64,000 nt of DNA from Chloroflexota bacterium (GCA_029262735.1 JAJCYY010000076.1:1-64000); one strand, 5' to 3'. Counted from the stretch's first letter, positions 9,149 to 18,130 are shown. The notes: generated by a model not told the origin, from the sequence alone. A program made the numbers and translations.

Positions 9149-10036
9149 CTACCTCGGCAGGAAAGGGCCTTCGCTGCGCGGTACTCCGCACCGGTCTGCC
9201 AGCCAGTCCTCTTGAGCCTGGTGGTCGATGAAGCTGTAGCCCGTGTTCACATACACCTCGCCCCCGCCGGCGATGCCCGCGGCAAGCGCGTCGGCCGCCG
9301 CTTTTTCGCCTTCAGTGCAGGCGATGAGCGCCGGTGAGTCGATCTTCGATGCCCTGGCGATCGGATCGAACAACGCGAGCGTCGACTCCGCTTCATCCCA
9401 GCTCCCCGGCTGACTGCGCCGGAAGTCGTTGTGCTCCTGCAGCGGATACTCGTCGTTGCCCGTAAGTCGTTCGCCAACCCTTGAGAAGAGCAGCGGAGTG
9501 ATAACCAGCAGGGCACTGACGTCAGGGCGCAGGCTGGCAATCAAAGCAGCGAGATCGTTACCGGCAATCGCCAGTTTCGAGCCGTCGACCTCTGGCCGGG
9601 CAAGCAGCACGTCGATCGCCCGGAGATTGTCAGCAACCACTTCGCGGAACCGGTACGTATTCGCCCCGGGCAGGCCGTCTGTAAGCAGTCCCGGGTACGC
9701 AGCGTTGTACTTCGAATCGGCGAGCCTCTGCCCTCGATGGCTTGCCGCCAGAACGGTGTACCTCGACCGGCGTTCGTGTGCGGGAATAGCGACGACGCTG
9801 GCGTATCCGGTCACCTGGAACAGCGGCACTGACGAGCCGGATTCCGGAATCGACAGGTATGCGAACAGAGGGTAACCGCCGATGCCCTCGAAACTGACGC
9901 CATACGTCTTCGACGATTCGTTGGATCGCTCAGGGATTTCCTGCACATCAACAGGAGAATCCGCCAGTGTCGCGACCTCATCCTGAACCGTGGCCCAGTA
10001 GTGTTCTGCGGCGGTCTCAAGCGTTGCGGTGCTCAC
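9149..10036 (-). CDS. Acetyl-xylan-esterase-type alpha/beta-hydrolase with missing nucleophile serine
   Basis: A 295-residue paralogue of the gene upstream of it, in the AXE1/cephalosporin-C deacetylase family. Shared landmarks include the GQRLADSKYNAAYPGLLTD region and ASLRP after the nucleophile elbow. Where the neighbour has GGSQGG, this protein reads AGNDLAA, so the catalytic serine is absent. The acid loop is also changed (ACTEGEKAA in place of GLRDDVCPP). A histidine remains near the C-terminus (FIDHQAQEDW). Its start codon overlaps the stop of the upstream gene by four bases (ATGA), so translation is probably coupled. It may be a non-catalytic partner or an enzyme using an unusual nucleophile. 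Both are inference. Confidence 0.75.
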   Translation of the reverse strand: MSTATLETAAEHYWATVQDEVATLADSPVDVQEIPERSNESSKTYGVSFEGIGGYPLFAYLSIPESGSSVPLFQVTGYASVVAIPAHERRSRYTVLAASHRGQRLADSKYNAAYPGLLTDGLPGANTYRFREVVADNLRAIDVLLARPEVDGSKLAIAGNDLAALIASLRPDVSALLVITPLLFSRVGERLTGNDEYPLQEHNDFRRSQPGSWDEAESTLALFDPIARASKIDSPALIACTEGEKAAADALAAGIAGGGEVYVNTGYSFIDHQAQEDWLADRCGVPRSEGPFLPR

Positions 10037-10986
10037 TGTGCGCCTCCCACTGCCGACGGCTTCAGATGGCTATCCATGAACTGGTTGAGAATCGCCGTGT
10101 GACCGACGCCTGCACCGGAATCGTGCCCGCAGTTCTCGTACTCGTACAGCCGCTTATCCTGGCTGCCAATATTTGAGAAAACTGCGTAGCCGGTTTCAGG
10201 AGGGCAAACATCGTCCCTGAGACCGATGTTCACGATGATCGGGCACGTAATCCGGTCAACGAAGTTGTGAATATCGTAGTAGTCAAGCGTCTTGCGGGCA
10301 GCCGGTTCATCGTCCGGATGTAACCGCAGGTAGTCGTTTATCTCTTCATACGGATATGAGCGCGTCAGGCTCGCCGAGTCCATCATCGAACACAGGTACG
10401 GAGCACCGGCTGAAGCAGCCTTGACCATATTCGGCCTCAGCGATGCCAGTAGAAGTGTCAGCGCGCCGCCCTGGCTGCCACCCTGGACGCCGATGCGGCT
10501 TTCGTCCACCTCATCCAGCGAAGCCAGGAAGTCGAACGCCCGGACAGCGTCCATGTAGAAGCCGCGATAGCCGTAGTTCTCGAAATCGTTGATGTTGTGG
10601 GTCAGCAGGCCGGGATAGCCTGGATTGAACACCGAGTTGCTCCGTAGCTTGCCGCGCGGGGCAGCCGAAAACGCCGCATAACCCCGCAGCGCCAGGTCGT
10701 TCGGGAGTTTTGGCTCACTGACGTAGCCGGGCACGAAAACAAGCCCCGGCAGACGCTCCTTTGGCGCACGCGGGCGGGCGTACCAGCCGGCGATGCGAAC
10801 GCCCTGGTAGCTGTCGTAGGTCGCCTCGAAGACCTCGATATCCGGGGTCGAGCGCATCTCATCGAGCTTGAGCGAGGGGTTCAGTGGCACGCTTTCTGTA
10901 GCGGCCAGCGTCTCGCTCCAGAAGCTATCGAAATCGGCCGGTTTGACCGCGCTCGATACGAAGGTTTTCGGATCTGCAAGCGTCAC
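10033..10986 (-). CDS. Acetyl-xylan-esterase/cephalosporin-C-deacetylase family hydrolase
   Basis: A 317-residue alpha/beta-hydrolase. The nucleophile elbow is GVQGGSQGGAL (Ser), the acid is in NIGLRDDVCPP (Asp) and the base is in YENCGHDSGAG (His), so the triad is complete. The lid and strand pattern (VFVPGYVSEP, GYRGFYMDAVRAFDFL) is typical of the AXE1 family, which removes acetyl groups from sugars or related esters. There is no signal peptide, so it should act in the cytoplasm. The start is a GTG at 10986 with GGAG upstream. It heads a two-gene unit with its degenerate paralogue. The natural substrate is unknown. Confidence 0.88.
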   Translation of the reverse strand: MTLADPKTFVSSAVKPADFDSFWSETLAATESVPLNPSLKLDEMRSTPDIEVFEATYDSYQGVRIAGWYARPRAPKERLPGLVFVPGYVSEPKLPNDLALRGYAAFSAAPRGKLRSNSVFNPGYPGLLTHNINDFENYGYRGFYMDAVRAFDFLASLDEVDESRIGVQGGSQGGALTLLLASLRPNMVKAASAGAPYLCSMMDSASLTRSYPYEEINDYLRLHPDDEPAARKTLDYYDIHNFVDRITCPIIVNIGLRDDVCPPETGYAVFSNIGSQDKRLYEYENCGHDSGAGVGHTAILNQFMDSHLKPSAVGGAQ

Positions 10987-11081
10987 GGCATCTTCTCCTT
11001 CGAAATCTTAGGCGGTGAAAACCGGGTCTTTCAGGAACCAGTCAGCAAACACTCCGGATGCTAAGGCGTCGGCACCAGATG

Positions 11082-12086
11082 TCAAGGACCGACTGGGAGA
11101 GAGCGTCCTTCCACAGACGAACGGTAACCGGTGTAGATCACCTGGTTCGTCTTTAGCGCCTCTTCAGCCGGACAGATCGTCGGTGTCCCGGTCTCTATCG
11201 CTCTCACAAAGTCGTCGATGATAGGCAGGGTCGTCGCCTCGGGAATATCGTCCTGGTACTCCTTCCGGCCATCTGCCGTCTCGACGACAACACGGCCTTC
11301 GTCCAGCGGGTCCAGCAGGATGCGCCCCTCGGTGCCGCATATCTCGATCCAGTCAGTCTGTGAGTTGCTAACGGTGTGGTGCATCGCAAAGAATCCCTGT
11401 GCACCGGACTCAAACCGCACCGTTGCCACCGACGCATCATCGACGTCGTATCCATCGCCCATTTGCTCAGTAAACGCGTAAACCTCGCTGACCGGTCCTA
11501 GCAGGTAGACCAGCACATCTATCCGATGCGATCCAGCCCGTTGAAACACACCAGCACCAGCCATGTCCTTTTCGATCAGCCATCGCCTCGGTGCCGCATC
11601 AGGAGTGTGGTGTTCGCCCAGGAAGTGAGTAGCGTGAATGCCGGCCAGGGTGATTTTGCCGATCACGCCGGAGTCGATCAGGCGTTTTGCTCGCTGCACA
11701 TTGGGGTAGAAGCGCCTGTAGTACGAAACACTGAGGAGAACACCGGCTTTCTTACACTCCTCGATCATCTCCAGGTTCTCTTCAAGGCTGGTCGCGAACG
11801 GCTTTTCGCAGAGCACCTGCTTACCGGCCCGGGCCGCGGCGATGGTGTAAGGGTGATGGAACCGGTTTGGGGTGGCGATGTAGACCACTTCAACGTCCGG
11901 ATCTTCGATCAGCTCCTGGCCACTCGCGTACCAGCGAGGGATCTCGTGCTGCGCCGCATAGTCACGCGCCAGGTCACCATCGATATCCGCCACCGCGACC
12001 AGCTCTGCGTTTTCACTCACTCGAATGCCGAGACCGCCGCGTAACTCTGCGGCGCTCCCGCATCCGATCATTCCAAATTTGAGCAA
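11082..12086 (-). CDS. Gfo/Idh/MocA family NAD(P)-dependent oxidoreductase
   Basis: A 334-residue protein with an N-terminal Rossmann fold (KFGMIGCGSAAELRGG), the family signature CEKPFATSLEEN (the lysine of EKP is catalytic) and a C-terminal substrate domain with AGSHRIDVLVYLLGP, whose His and Asp sit where the family places its catalytic pair. The frame stays open further upstream but would overlap the next gene. I place the start at the TTG at 12086 because AGGGA lies just before it and the Rossmann fold begins there. Members oxidise sugars, inositols or related polyols. It sits with esterases and an aldolase, which suggests a sugar-acid or polyol catabolic cluster. Confidence 0.88.
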   Translation of the reverse strand: MLKFGMIGCGSAAELRGGLGIRVSENAELVAVADIDGDLARDYAAQHEIPRWYASGQELIEDPDVEVVYIATPNRFHHPYTIAAARAGKQVLCEKPFATSLEENLEMIEECKKAGVLLSVSYYRRFYPNVQRAKRLIDSGVIGKITLAGIHATHFLGEHHTPDAAPRRWLIEKDMAGAGVFQRAGSHRIDVLVYLLGPVSEVYAFTEQMGDGYDVDDASVATVRFESGAQGFFAMHHTVSNSQTDWIEICGTEGRILLDPLDEGRVVVETADGRKEYQDDIPEATTLPIIDDFVRAIETGTPTICPAEEALKTNQVIYTGYRSSVEGRSLPVGP

Positions 12087-12120
12087 ATTTTTCCCTTTTC
12101 GAATGACGAGCGGTTGGCGA

Positions 12121-12528
12121 TTACTGTGTCTCCAACACCTGTAGGAACATGTAGCCGCCGGTGCAGATCGTCGCTTCCTCGCAGTGCCCGCCAATAACTT
12201 CGCCACTCGGCTTCGCCACCATAATGTGGATGTGCGTGCGAATGCCGCCGTCCGGCGAGGGCGTGATGTTCCCCTCCGCACTGACGATCTCCAGGATCTC
12301 AGACAGGTTGTGATCCTGGAATTGCACTTCGCCTTCGGCGTCGAATCCGCTGAGATTGTGGAGTCGCAGATCGGTGACGCTGCCAATGCACGACACGATC
12401 ACCGCCGACGTGATCCCGTTCTCCTCGGCGAACGACGCCAGCCCCGACACGAGTTGCTGGCCAGGCGTGAACCGGTGGGTCAGCAGCTTGCCCGGCTCAA
12501 CAGTGTTCCACTTTTCTGAATCAGCCAT
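12121..12528 (-). CDS. PPC/DUF296 domain protein
   Basis: A 135-residue single-domain protein. The motif HIHIMVAKPSGEVIGGH and the opening RFTPGQQLVSGLASFAEENG are typical of the plant-and-prokaryote-conserved (PPC, DUF296) fold, a trimer with a metal-binding site made by the histidines. In plants the domain is joined to AT-hooks, but bacterial stand-alone versions have no settled function and no DNA-binding part is seen here. It lies 34 bases upstream of the Gfo/Idh/MocA gene on the same strand, so the two are probably co-transcribed. ATG at 12528. Confidence 0.88.
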   Translation of the reverse strand: MADSEKWNTVEPGKLLTHRFTPGQQLVSGLASFAEENGITSAVIVSCIGSVTDLRLHNLSGFDAEGEVQFQDHNLSEILEIVSAEGNITPSPDGGIRTHIHIMVAKPSGEVIGGHCEEATICTGGYMFLQVLETQ

Positions 12529-12695
12529 CGTGCAATGTCTCCAGTTATCACAGAGTCACTCGATCGCATCGGTATCATACGCTCAGCCACCGGTCAGCGA
12601 ATCCTGTCTCAAACCAACACAATCTGAAGCCCGAAACTCCGCGCCCAGGAGCGACCGCCCGAGATCGACCGGTGAGCATCAGGCCGTAACCCTGG

Positions 12696-13454
12696 CTACC
12701 GCGCCAGCCGTTCCAGGAAATTCTCGGCGCCCTGTGCAACCCACGGGGTCCAGGGAACGCCCAGGCATCTCGCACCCATCTCCACGAACCGGTCCACGTT
12801 CGAGTCGTTCACAAGCGTGCCCGCAACTCTGCCCGCGTCCACCACGGACTTGATGGCCCGCTCGATCGCCTGCTGCACATCGGGATGTGCCGGATTTCCA
12901 GTGTGGCCCATGCTGGCCGCCATGTCTGAAGGCGCAACGTAAAACACGTCGAGCCCCTCAACCTTCACCATCTCGGGCAGATTGTCGATCGCCTCAAAAT
13001 CTTCGATCAGCGCCAGGCACTGCACCTCGGCGTCAGCGCGGTTGAAGTAGTCCGAAACGCCGTACGCCCTGCGGCCTCCAGCTACCCCGCGCCTGCCACG
13101 AGGCGGATAGCGACAGGCGTCAGCGGCAAGACGGGCGTCGTCAGCGGTGATCACGTGAGGGACGAACACACCGCTCGCTCCCTGGTCCAACGTGCGAAGG
13201 ATCAGCGCCTCGTCAAGTTTGTTGACGCGGACGACGGAGGCCATGCCCCATAGCTCGCACGCCCGGGTGATGTCAGACAGCTCGCTCCACGAAACGCCAC
13301 CATGTTCGAAATCGACGAACGCGGCGTCGAAACCGAGTTGGCCGAGAAAGTCACACGCGTCGGAGTTGTTTGGACCGTTAGCGATAACTCCGATCTCACC
13401 TGCCGCCAGCTTTTGCTTGAGGCGGTTCACCGGATATTCGCGGGTAAGTGGCAT
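12696..13454 (-). CDS. HpcH/HpaI family class II aldolase
   Basis: A 252-residue TIM-barrel protein. Signatures are FVDFEHGGVSW, the DQGASGVFVPHV motif near the active site, GRRGVAGGRRAYG, and ALIEDFEAIDNLPEM carrying the metal-binding glutamate. The family cleaves 4-hydroxy-2-oxo acids such as 4-hydroxy-2-oxoheptanedioate or 2-keto-3-deoxy sugar acids to pyruvate and an aldehyde, using a divalent metal. ATG at 13454 with AAGGAG upstream. Substrate cannot be read from sequence. Its neighbours on the same strand suggest use in breaking down oxidised sugars or aromatic ring-cleavage products. Confidence 0.9.
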   Translation of the reverse strand: MPLTREYPVNRLKQKLAAGEIGVIANGPNNSDACDFLGQLGFDAAFVDFEHGGVSWSELSDITRACELWGMASVVRVNKLDEALILRTLDQGASGVFVPHVITADDARLAADACRYPPRGRRGVAGGRRAYGVSDYFNRADAEVQCLALIEDFEAIDNLPEMVKVEGLDVFYVAPSDMAASMGHTGNPAHPDVQQAIERAIKSVVDAGRVAGTLVNDSNVDRFVEMGARCLGVPWTPWVAQGAENFLERLAR

Positions 13455-13581
13455 AGTCGGGTCTCCTTTTCGACAGGCATCGCAGATGGATCAGCCCTGA
13501 ATGGCGGGTGTCGCCGACATGTTAGCTCGGCAGCTCGCTCTGCGTGCCGACCTTGCGAAACGGGAAGAACGCAAGTGCAGG

Positions 13582-13923
13582 TCAGCCTCCGCTGGCAGCC
13601 CGAACTGCCTTGATGAAGTACTCTCTCCAGCCGCTTGCATCGCGATCGGTCGGATTCTCGAAAAGAGCGTATCCGTTCTTGATATGACCGGTGGCGAAGT
13701 ACCGCAAAGGCATCGCTTCGCCACTGGCGATGAGTCTCTCCGTCTCCTCGTCAGGAAGCTTGAACGCCAGCCCAGCCGGCGACCATGAAGCGCAGATCTG
13801 GCTATCGCAGTAGAGCGCGGCTCCGCTGAAGAAGTGCTTTACCTCAAGCAGGGAATCGATCTCCTCGTTTAGTTCGAGGATGTCCACCAGGGTGGACAGT
13901 TTTTCAAAATATTCTTTGGCCAC
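13582..13923 (-). CDS. TfoX N-terminal domain protein
   Basis: A 113-residue protein made only of a TfoX_N domain: VKHFFSGAALYCDSQICASW, the basic AFKLPDEETERLIASGEA stretch and RYFATGHIKNGYALF are characteristic. TfoX/Sxy regulates competence in gammaproteobacteria, but stand-alone TfoX_N proteins are widespread and mostly uncharacterised, so no competence role is claimed. The start is taken at the GTG at 13923, with a weak GGTGG upstream. It stands alone between the aldolase gene and the transhydrogenase operon. Confidence 0.8.
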   Translation of the reverse strand: MAKEYFEKLSTLVDILELNEEIDSLLEVKHFFSGAALYCDSQICASWSPAGLAFKLPDEETERLIASGEAMPLRYFATGHIKNGYALFENPTDRDASGWREYFIKAVRAASGG

Positions 13924-13964
13924 GGAGTCACCACCGAACCGCCATCAGGAAGGGGATTGGATAG

Positions 13965-14062
13965 TGTGTCATCCCGACCGCAGGTCAAAGGATCTTGCCG
14001 TCGACGCAAGGTCACAATGAGATTCCGAATCCAGTTCTCCAGATTCAGCAACGGCCTAAAAA
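13965..14062. repeat. Dispersed repeat module downstream of pntB
   Basis: Contains tcatcccgaccgcag followed by aaggatcttgccg and gagattccgaatcca, a degenerate copy (reverse orientation) of two modules seen in many gaps of this window. Confidence 0.55.
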
Positions 14063-14087
14063 CGAGTAAGCGATCTAAACCCCTGAC

Positions 14088-15521
14088 CTAAAGCGCCTTC
14101 ACTTCGCGCACCAGGTCTTCCACTGAACCTCGCGCATCGCCGAAGAACATCATCGTCCTCTCAAGGAAAAACAACTCGTTCTCCACGCCCGCAAAGCCGG
14201 AAGCCATCGACCGCTTCAGAACCACGACGGCATTTGCCTTATCCACGTTCAAGATCGGCATCCCGTAGATTGGACTCGATGTGTCGGTTCGCGCCGACGG
14301 GTTCGTCACGTCGTTCGCGCCGATCACGATCGCAACGTCGGTCCGGTCGAACTCCGAATTGATCTCGTCCAGGTCCTTCAACTCGTCGTACGGCACATTT
14401 GCCTCGGCCAGCAGCACATTCATGTGCCCCGGCATCCGGCCCGCAACCGGGTGCACCGCGTACTTGACCGAAACTCCGCGACCCTTCAGCACATCCGCGA
14501 GGTCACGCACCGCGTGCTGCGCCTGTGCCACCGCAAGCCCGTAACCCGGCACGAAAATCACGCTCCGGGAATAACTCAACACAAGCGCAACATCCTCGGC
14601 GCTCACCGAACGCACCGGCCGCTGTTCGACCGAACCCCCAGCCGCGGCAGCGCCGTCCGCTGCGCCAAACCCGCCGAGCATTACGTTCGCAAGCGACCTG
14701 TTCATCGCCTTCGTCATGATCTGCGTCAGGATCAGACCAGACGCCCCAACCAGCGAACCGGCGATGATCAGCATGTTGTTCTCAAGCGCAAACCCTGTCG
14801 CAGCCGCTGCAAGCCCCGAGTACGAGTTCAGCAACGCCACTACGACCGGCATGTCCGCGCCGCCGATCGGTATCACCAGCAGCACGCCGAGAGCCAGCGC
14901 TAGCACGCCCATGACGGCAAACGCCGCCGGTGTGTCTGGCTCGAAGACCAGGAATATCGCCAGAGCGATCGCGGCCGCCAGTAGCACTGCGTTCAGATAG
15001 TTCCTCGCAGGAAGCAAGACAGGCTTCGAGGTGACAAATCCCTGCAGCTTTCCGAACGCGATAAAGCTTCCGGTCAGTGTCACTGCGCCGATGATCGTTG
15101 ACGCCATGATCGAGATCGCGGCAACGTCGTCCACCGCGTTGCCCTCGCGGACCAGCTCGGCTGAGGCGACCAGTGCAGAAGCGGCTCCACCGAAGCCGTT
15201 GAACACTGCAACAAGCTGCGGCATGGCGGTCATCTGGACCCGGCGAGCAAGCACCACGCCGATCGTGGCGCCAATGACGACGCCCGTAACGATCCACGGC
15301 ACCTGCACAATGTCGCGGTCGATCAGCGTGACCACAACGGCCATCAGCATCGCAATCGCGGCCATCTGGTTCCCGGTGCGGGCAGTCGATGGGTGTCCGA
15401 GCCGCTTTAGCCCCAGGATGAACAGCACCGCAGCCACAATGTAGACCGCGTTCGTGATGTTCAAGACGGTTTGCAGGTCCCAGTCGGAGCCGAATAGTCC
15501 GGTGCTCGTCGCATCTGGCAT
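14088..15521 (-). CDS. pntB: NAD(P) transhydrogenase subunit beta
   Basis: A 477-residue protein. The first about 290 residues are hydrophobic with eight to nine membrane spans. The C-terminal domain III binds NADP(H): VPGYGLAVAQAQHAVRDL, AVHPVAGRMPGHMNVLLAEA, and VAIVIGANDVTNPSA are hallmark motifs. With the alpha subunits it forms a membrane complex that uses the proton gradient to pass hydride from NADH to NADP+. The ATG overlaps the TAA of pntAb by one base, so the two are coupled. Length and motifs are normal. Confidence 0.96.
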   Translation of the reverse strand: MPDATSTGLFGSDWDLQTVLNITNAVYIVAAVLFILGLKRLGHPSTARTGNQMAAIAMLMAVVVTLIDRDIVQVPWIVTGVVIGATIGVVLARRVQMTAMPQLVAVFNGFGGAASALVASAELVREGNAVDDVAAISIMASTIIGAVTLTGSFIAFGKLQGFVTSKPVLLPARNYLNAVLLAAAIALAIFLVFEPDTPAAFAVMGVLALALGVLLVIPIGGADMPVVVALLNSYSGLAAAATGFALENNMLIIAGSLVGASGLILTQIMTKAMNRSLANVMLGGFGAADGAAAAGGSVEQRPVRSVSAEDVALVLSYSRSVIFVPGYGLAVAQAQHAVRDLADVLKGRGVSVKYAVHPVAGRMPGHMNVLLAEANVPYDELKDLDEINSEFDRTDVAIVIGANDVTNPSARTDTSSPIYGMPILNVDKANAVVVLKRSMASGFAGVENELFFLERTMMFFGDARGSVEDLVREVKAL

Positions 15522-15817
15522 TACTTATTGTCCTCGGGCCTGCGGCGGAACATCTGCAGCATGCGGTCGGTGACCAGGAAGCCGCCAACGACGTTGATCG
15601 TGGCGAGTGCGACTGCGAACACACCGAGGATCGCCCCGGCAACCCCAAAATCCTGCCCGGCGATGATGAGCGCGCCAACGATGACGATGCCGGATACCGC
15701 ATTCGTGCCTGACATGAGCGGCGTGTGAAGCGTCGGCGGAACCTTGGTAATGACCTCGTACCCGACGAAGACGGCGAGTACCAGGACAGTAAGCGATATA
15801 AGTAACGTCTCAACCAT
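15521..15817 (-). CDS. pntAb: NAD(P) transhydrogenase subunit alpha part 2 (membrane part)
   Basis: A 98-residue protein with three membrane spans and the family phrase FVGYEVITKVPPTLHTPLMS near the N-terminus, followed by NAVSGIVIVGAL. This is the membrane domain that is fused to the NAD-binding domain in E. coli PntA but is separate in many bacteria. It stops inside the start of pntB. The soluble alpha part lies upstream on the same strand but is separated by about 500 bases of repeats. Confidence 0.95.
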   Translation of the reverse strand: MVETLLISLTVLVLAVFVGYEVITKVPPTLHTPLMSGTNAVSGIVIVGALIIAGQDFGVAGAILGVFAVALATINVVGGFLVTDRMLQMFRRRPEDNK

Positions 15818-15844
15818 GTTTTTTCTCGTTGGGTTTTTTCGTCT

Positions 15845-16048
15845 CGTTGGGTGTGAGCTGGTCAGTAAAGCAGTCGGTGGTCTCTATTTTTCTCTCTCGT
15901 TGGGTGAACGCTGGTCAATTCGGCAGTAAGTGATCGCTATTTTTTTCTCTCGTTGGGTGAACGCTGGTCAGTTCGGCAGTAAGTGATCGCTATTTTTTCT
16001 CTCGTTGGGTGAACGCTGGTCAATTCGGCAGTAAGTGATCGCTATATA
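15845..16048. repeat. 53-bp tandem repeat, four copies
   Basis: Units begin cgttgggtg at about 15845, 15898, 15951 and 16003. The last three are almost the same (gaacgctggtcaattcggca, then gtaagtgatcgctat and a T-run); the first has diverged. The array lies in the gap between pntAa and pntAb, on the operon's path. Each unit has a T-tract that reads as an A-tract on the mRNA strand. Confidence 0.85.
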
Positions 16049-16059
16049 ACGTGAGGCTT

Positions 16060-16330
16060 TTTCTTCTCCCTCCCTCGCAGGGAGGAAGTTAGCGGGTGGG
16101 TTGCCATCTCATATCAATTACTCTCTGGTAGGGGCGCCGCTTGCTGCGCCCCGTGACGGCGGAGCCGTCAGATCTTTGTCATTCTGAACTTGATTCAGAA
16201 TCTCTCGGGTGGCTGTTCAAGACCAGTGAGATCTCTCCGTTGCGGTCGAGATGACACGGCAGTCGTTCGTTTTACGGACAGGGCGCAGCCGGGTACCCGT
16301 ATCACGGGCGCGCCCCTAGCAGAAAACAAA
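16060..16330. repeat. Composite of dispersed repeat modules inside the pnt operon gap
   Basis: In order: ctccctccctcgcagggagg with the gttagcgggtgggt tail, ggtaggggcgccgcttgctg, gtcattctgaacttgattca and gatctctccgttgcggtcga. The same modules in the same order occur near 22230-22480, and parts occur in many other gaps. Confidence 0.8.
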
Positions 16331-16336
16331 TTCCAC

Positions 16337-17452
16337 TCACCCCTTGAACCTCACCTCCCCGTTGTGCGTCACGCACATAGCACCAAGTATCTCGTCCTCG
16401 AAATCGAGGTTCACGTTACCCTCATCGTCGAGCAACAGATCCAGCAGCGCCGCCACGTTCCGTGAATACAGCCTGCTCGCATCGTTCGGCACCATTGAAG
16501 GAACATTCACCGGCCCGTCAATGCTCACACCGTTATCCGTCAGCACCACCTCGCCAGCCTTCGTCAGCTCGCAGTTCCCGCCAGTCTCGGCTGCCAGGTC
16601 AACGATCACAGATCCCGCCGCCATCCGGGCAACCATGTCGGCAGTCACCAGCTTCGGCGCAGGCCGTCCCGGAATCGCAGCCGTCGTTATCACAATGTCA
16701 GCGGTTGCAACGTGGTCCGCAAGCAGCTGTCTCTGCGCTGCCTGCTCCTCCTCCGTCTGCTCCCGAGCGTAGCCGCCCGCCGCCTCAGCGTCGGCAGCAT
16801 CGGGAAGCTCGATAAAGATGCCTCCCAGCGACTCCACCTGCTCCTTCACAACCGGCCTCACGTCGTAAGCCTCGACTATCGATCCGAGTCGTTTTGCGGT
16901 GGCGATCGCCTGCAGCCCGGCAACCCCGGCGCCAAGCACAAGAACGGTTGCAGGTGGAACCGTCCCTGCCGCCGTCATCATCATCGGCAGGTACTTGCCC
17001 AGCATGTTCGCCCCGATCAGCGCCGACTTGTACCCGGCGATCGAGGCCTGCGAAGAAAGCACATCCATGCGTTGAGCGCGGGCGATTCTCGGCACAAGCT
17101 CCATCGCAAGACCGGTCAATCCGGCCGATGCAAGATGCTGCAGGCCTTTCGGGTCGGTGCGTGCGTCAAGCAGGGCTACCAGCACCGCGCCGGAGGTTGC
17201 CGCAGAGATCGCAGACTCACCGGGCGACTGGACATATATGAGGATCTCGGAACTTGAGATGATCGCGGATGCGTCAGACGAGACATCCGCTCCCGCTTCG
17301 GTGAACGCGGGGTCAGGGAAACCGGACGCGTCACCCGCGCCTGCCGTGACATGCAGCGAGTGGCCGGCCTTGGTCAGCCGCGCAACCGTTTCAGGAACCA
17401 GCGCCACCCTGCGCTCGCCCGGAGTGGTCTCTCCAGGCACGCCAATCTTCAT
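16337..17452 (-). CDS. pntAa: NAD(P) transhydrogenase subunit alpha part 1 (NAD-binding)
   Basis: A 371-residue soluble subunit related to alanine dehydrogenase. Landmarks: KIGVPGETTPGERRVALVPE at the N-terminus, the RQD-loop-equivalent region near LSSQASIAGYKSA, and the dinucleotide-binding VLVLGAGVAGLQAIATAKRL followed by EAYDVRP. It binds NAD(H) and hands hydride to PntB domain III. I choose the ATG at 17452 because AAGGA precedes it and the family starts there; a GTG at 17530 would add 26 unusual residues. It heads the pnt gene set. Confidence 0.94.
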   Translation of the reverse strand: MKIGVPGETTPGERRVALVPETVARLTKAGHSLHVTAGAGDASGFPDPAFTEAGADVSSDASAIISSSEILIYVQSPGESAISAATSGAVLVALLDARTDPKGLQHLASAGLTGLAMELVPRIARAQRMDVLSSQASIAGYKSALIGANMLGKYLPMMMTAAGTVPPATVLVLGAGVAGLQAIATAKRLGSIVEAYDVRPVVKEQVESLGGIFIELPDAADAEAAGGYAREQTEEEQAAQRQLLADHVATADIVITTAAIPGRPAPKLVTADMVARMAAGSVIVDLAAETGGNCELTKAGEVVLTDNGVSIDGPVNVPSMVPNDASRLYSRNVAALLDLLLDDEGNVNLDFEDEILGAMCVTHNGEVRFKG

Positions 17453-17799
17453 CTGCACATCCTTCTCAGCAATTGGGGTCAGCAATTGAGTGAGCGCATC
17501 GGCGAACTCGTCTGCGGTCGCCGTCTGCACTTCGCCCGGTTCACCGGTTACGCGACCAATCCTGCCGAATCAGCAGGGCAAGGGACATGATAGTCACTGC
17601 CCCGTCGCAATGGCAGTTTGGCCGCGAGGTGATTACGCATTATCGTCACGCATCTGGAGATATGATGGACAGCCGGTTCAGTGAGAAGGCCGTGAGGAAC
17701 TTGCACTGTCCTCAGACGAGCAGTAGCAGAGGCAGCACCGGCTGATACTCGTAATCGTCAGGCAGCCACCCAGACGTCGAAGAGAAAAAAGGAACAAAT

Positions 17800-18123
17800 A
17801 TGTCGTATGTGATCAGACGGGTGTACGAAGTGAAGCCGGGAGCAGCTCGTAAAGTCGCAACCGTTGTTGCAAAGCAGTCCGAGCTGTATGAAGAAGCAGG
17901 GCAGAGGTCGCCAGCCAGGGTCTACTTCAATGGCGGGACGGTTCCCGGTGAAAAAGACCGTGTCTACATGGAATGGACCGCCGACGTGCTCGATTCACCG
18001 TACCGCGAAGGCAACGTAATCCCACAGTCCGTACGTGATGCAGGTTCCGCCAGCCGCGACCTGATCATAGACAACTACATAGAGTTCTACGAGCAGATGA
18101 CTCCCGCCAAGTTCCAGGAGTAA
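17800..18123 (+). CDS. Small protein, possibly dimeric alpha/beta-barrel fold
   Basis: A 107-residue protein of no named family that I recognise. The opening YVIRRVYEVKPGAARKVATV and the middle RVYFNGGTVPGEKDRVYMEW alternate strand and helix in the way of NIPSNAP/ABM-type dimeric alpha-beta barrels, which is a guess from pattern. ATG at 17800 follows AAGGA at good distance. No signal peptide or membrane segment. It stands alone. A strong terminator hairpin just downstream points the other way. Confidence 0.75.
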   Translation: MSYVIRRVYEVKPGAARKVATVVAKQSELYEEAGQRSPARVYFNGGTVPGEKDRVYMEWTADVLDSPYREGNVIPQSVRDAGSASRDLIIDNYIEFYEQMTPAKFQE

Positions 18124-18130
18124 TAGCGCC

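Noticed and set aside
12087-12386. Extended N-terminus of the Gfo/Idh/MocA gene
   Set aside because: It would overlap the DUF296 gene in another frame; the Arg-rich extension has no similarity and a good ribosome binding site exists at the shorter start.
14782-15813. A 343-codon open frame across pntAb and pntB
   Set aside because: Arg/Cys-rich shadow of the transhydrogenase genes in another frame; no domain.
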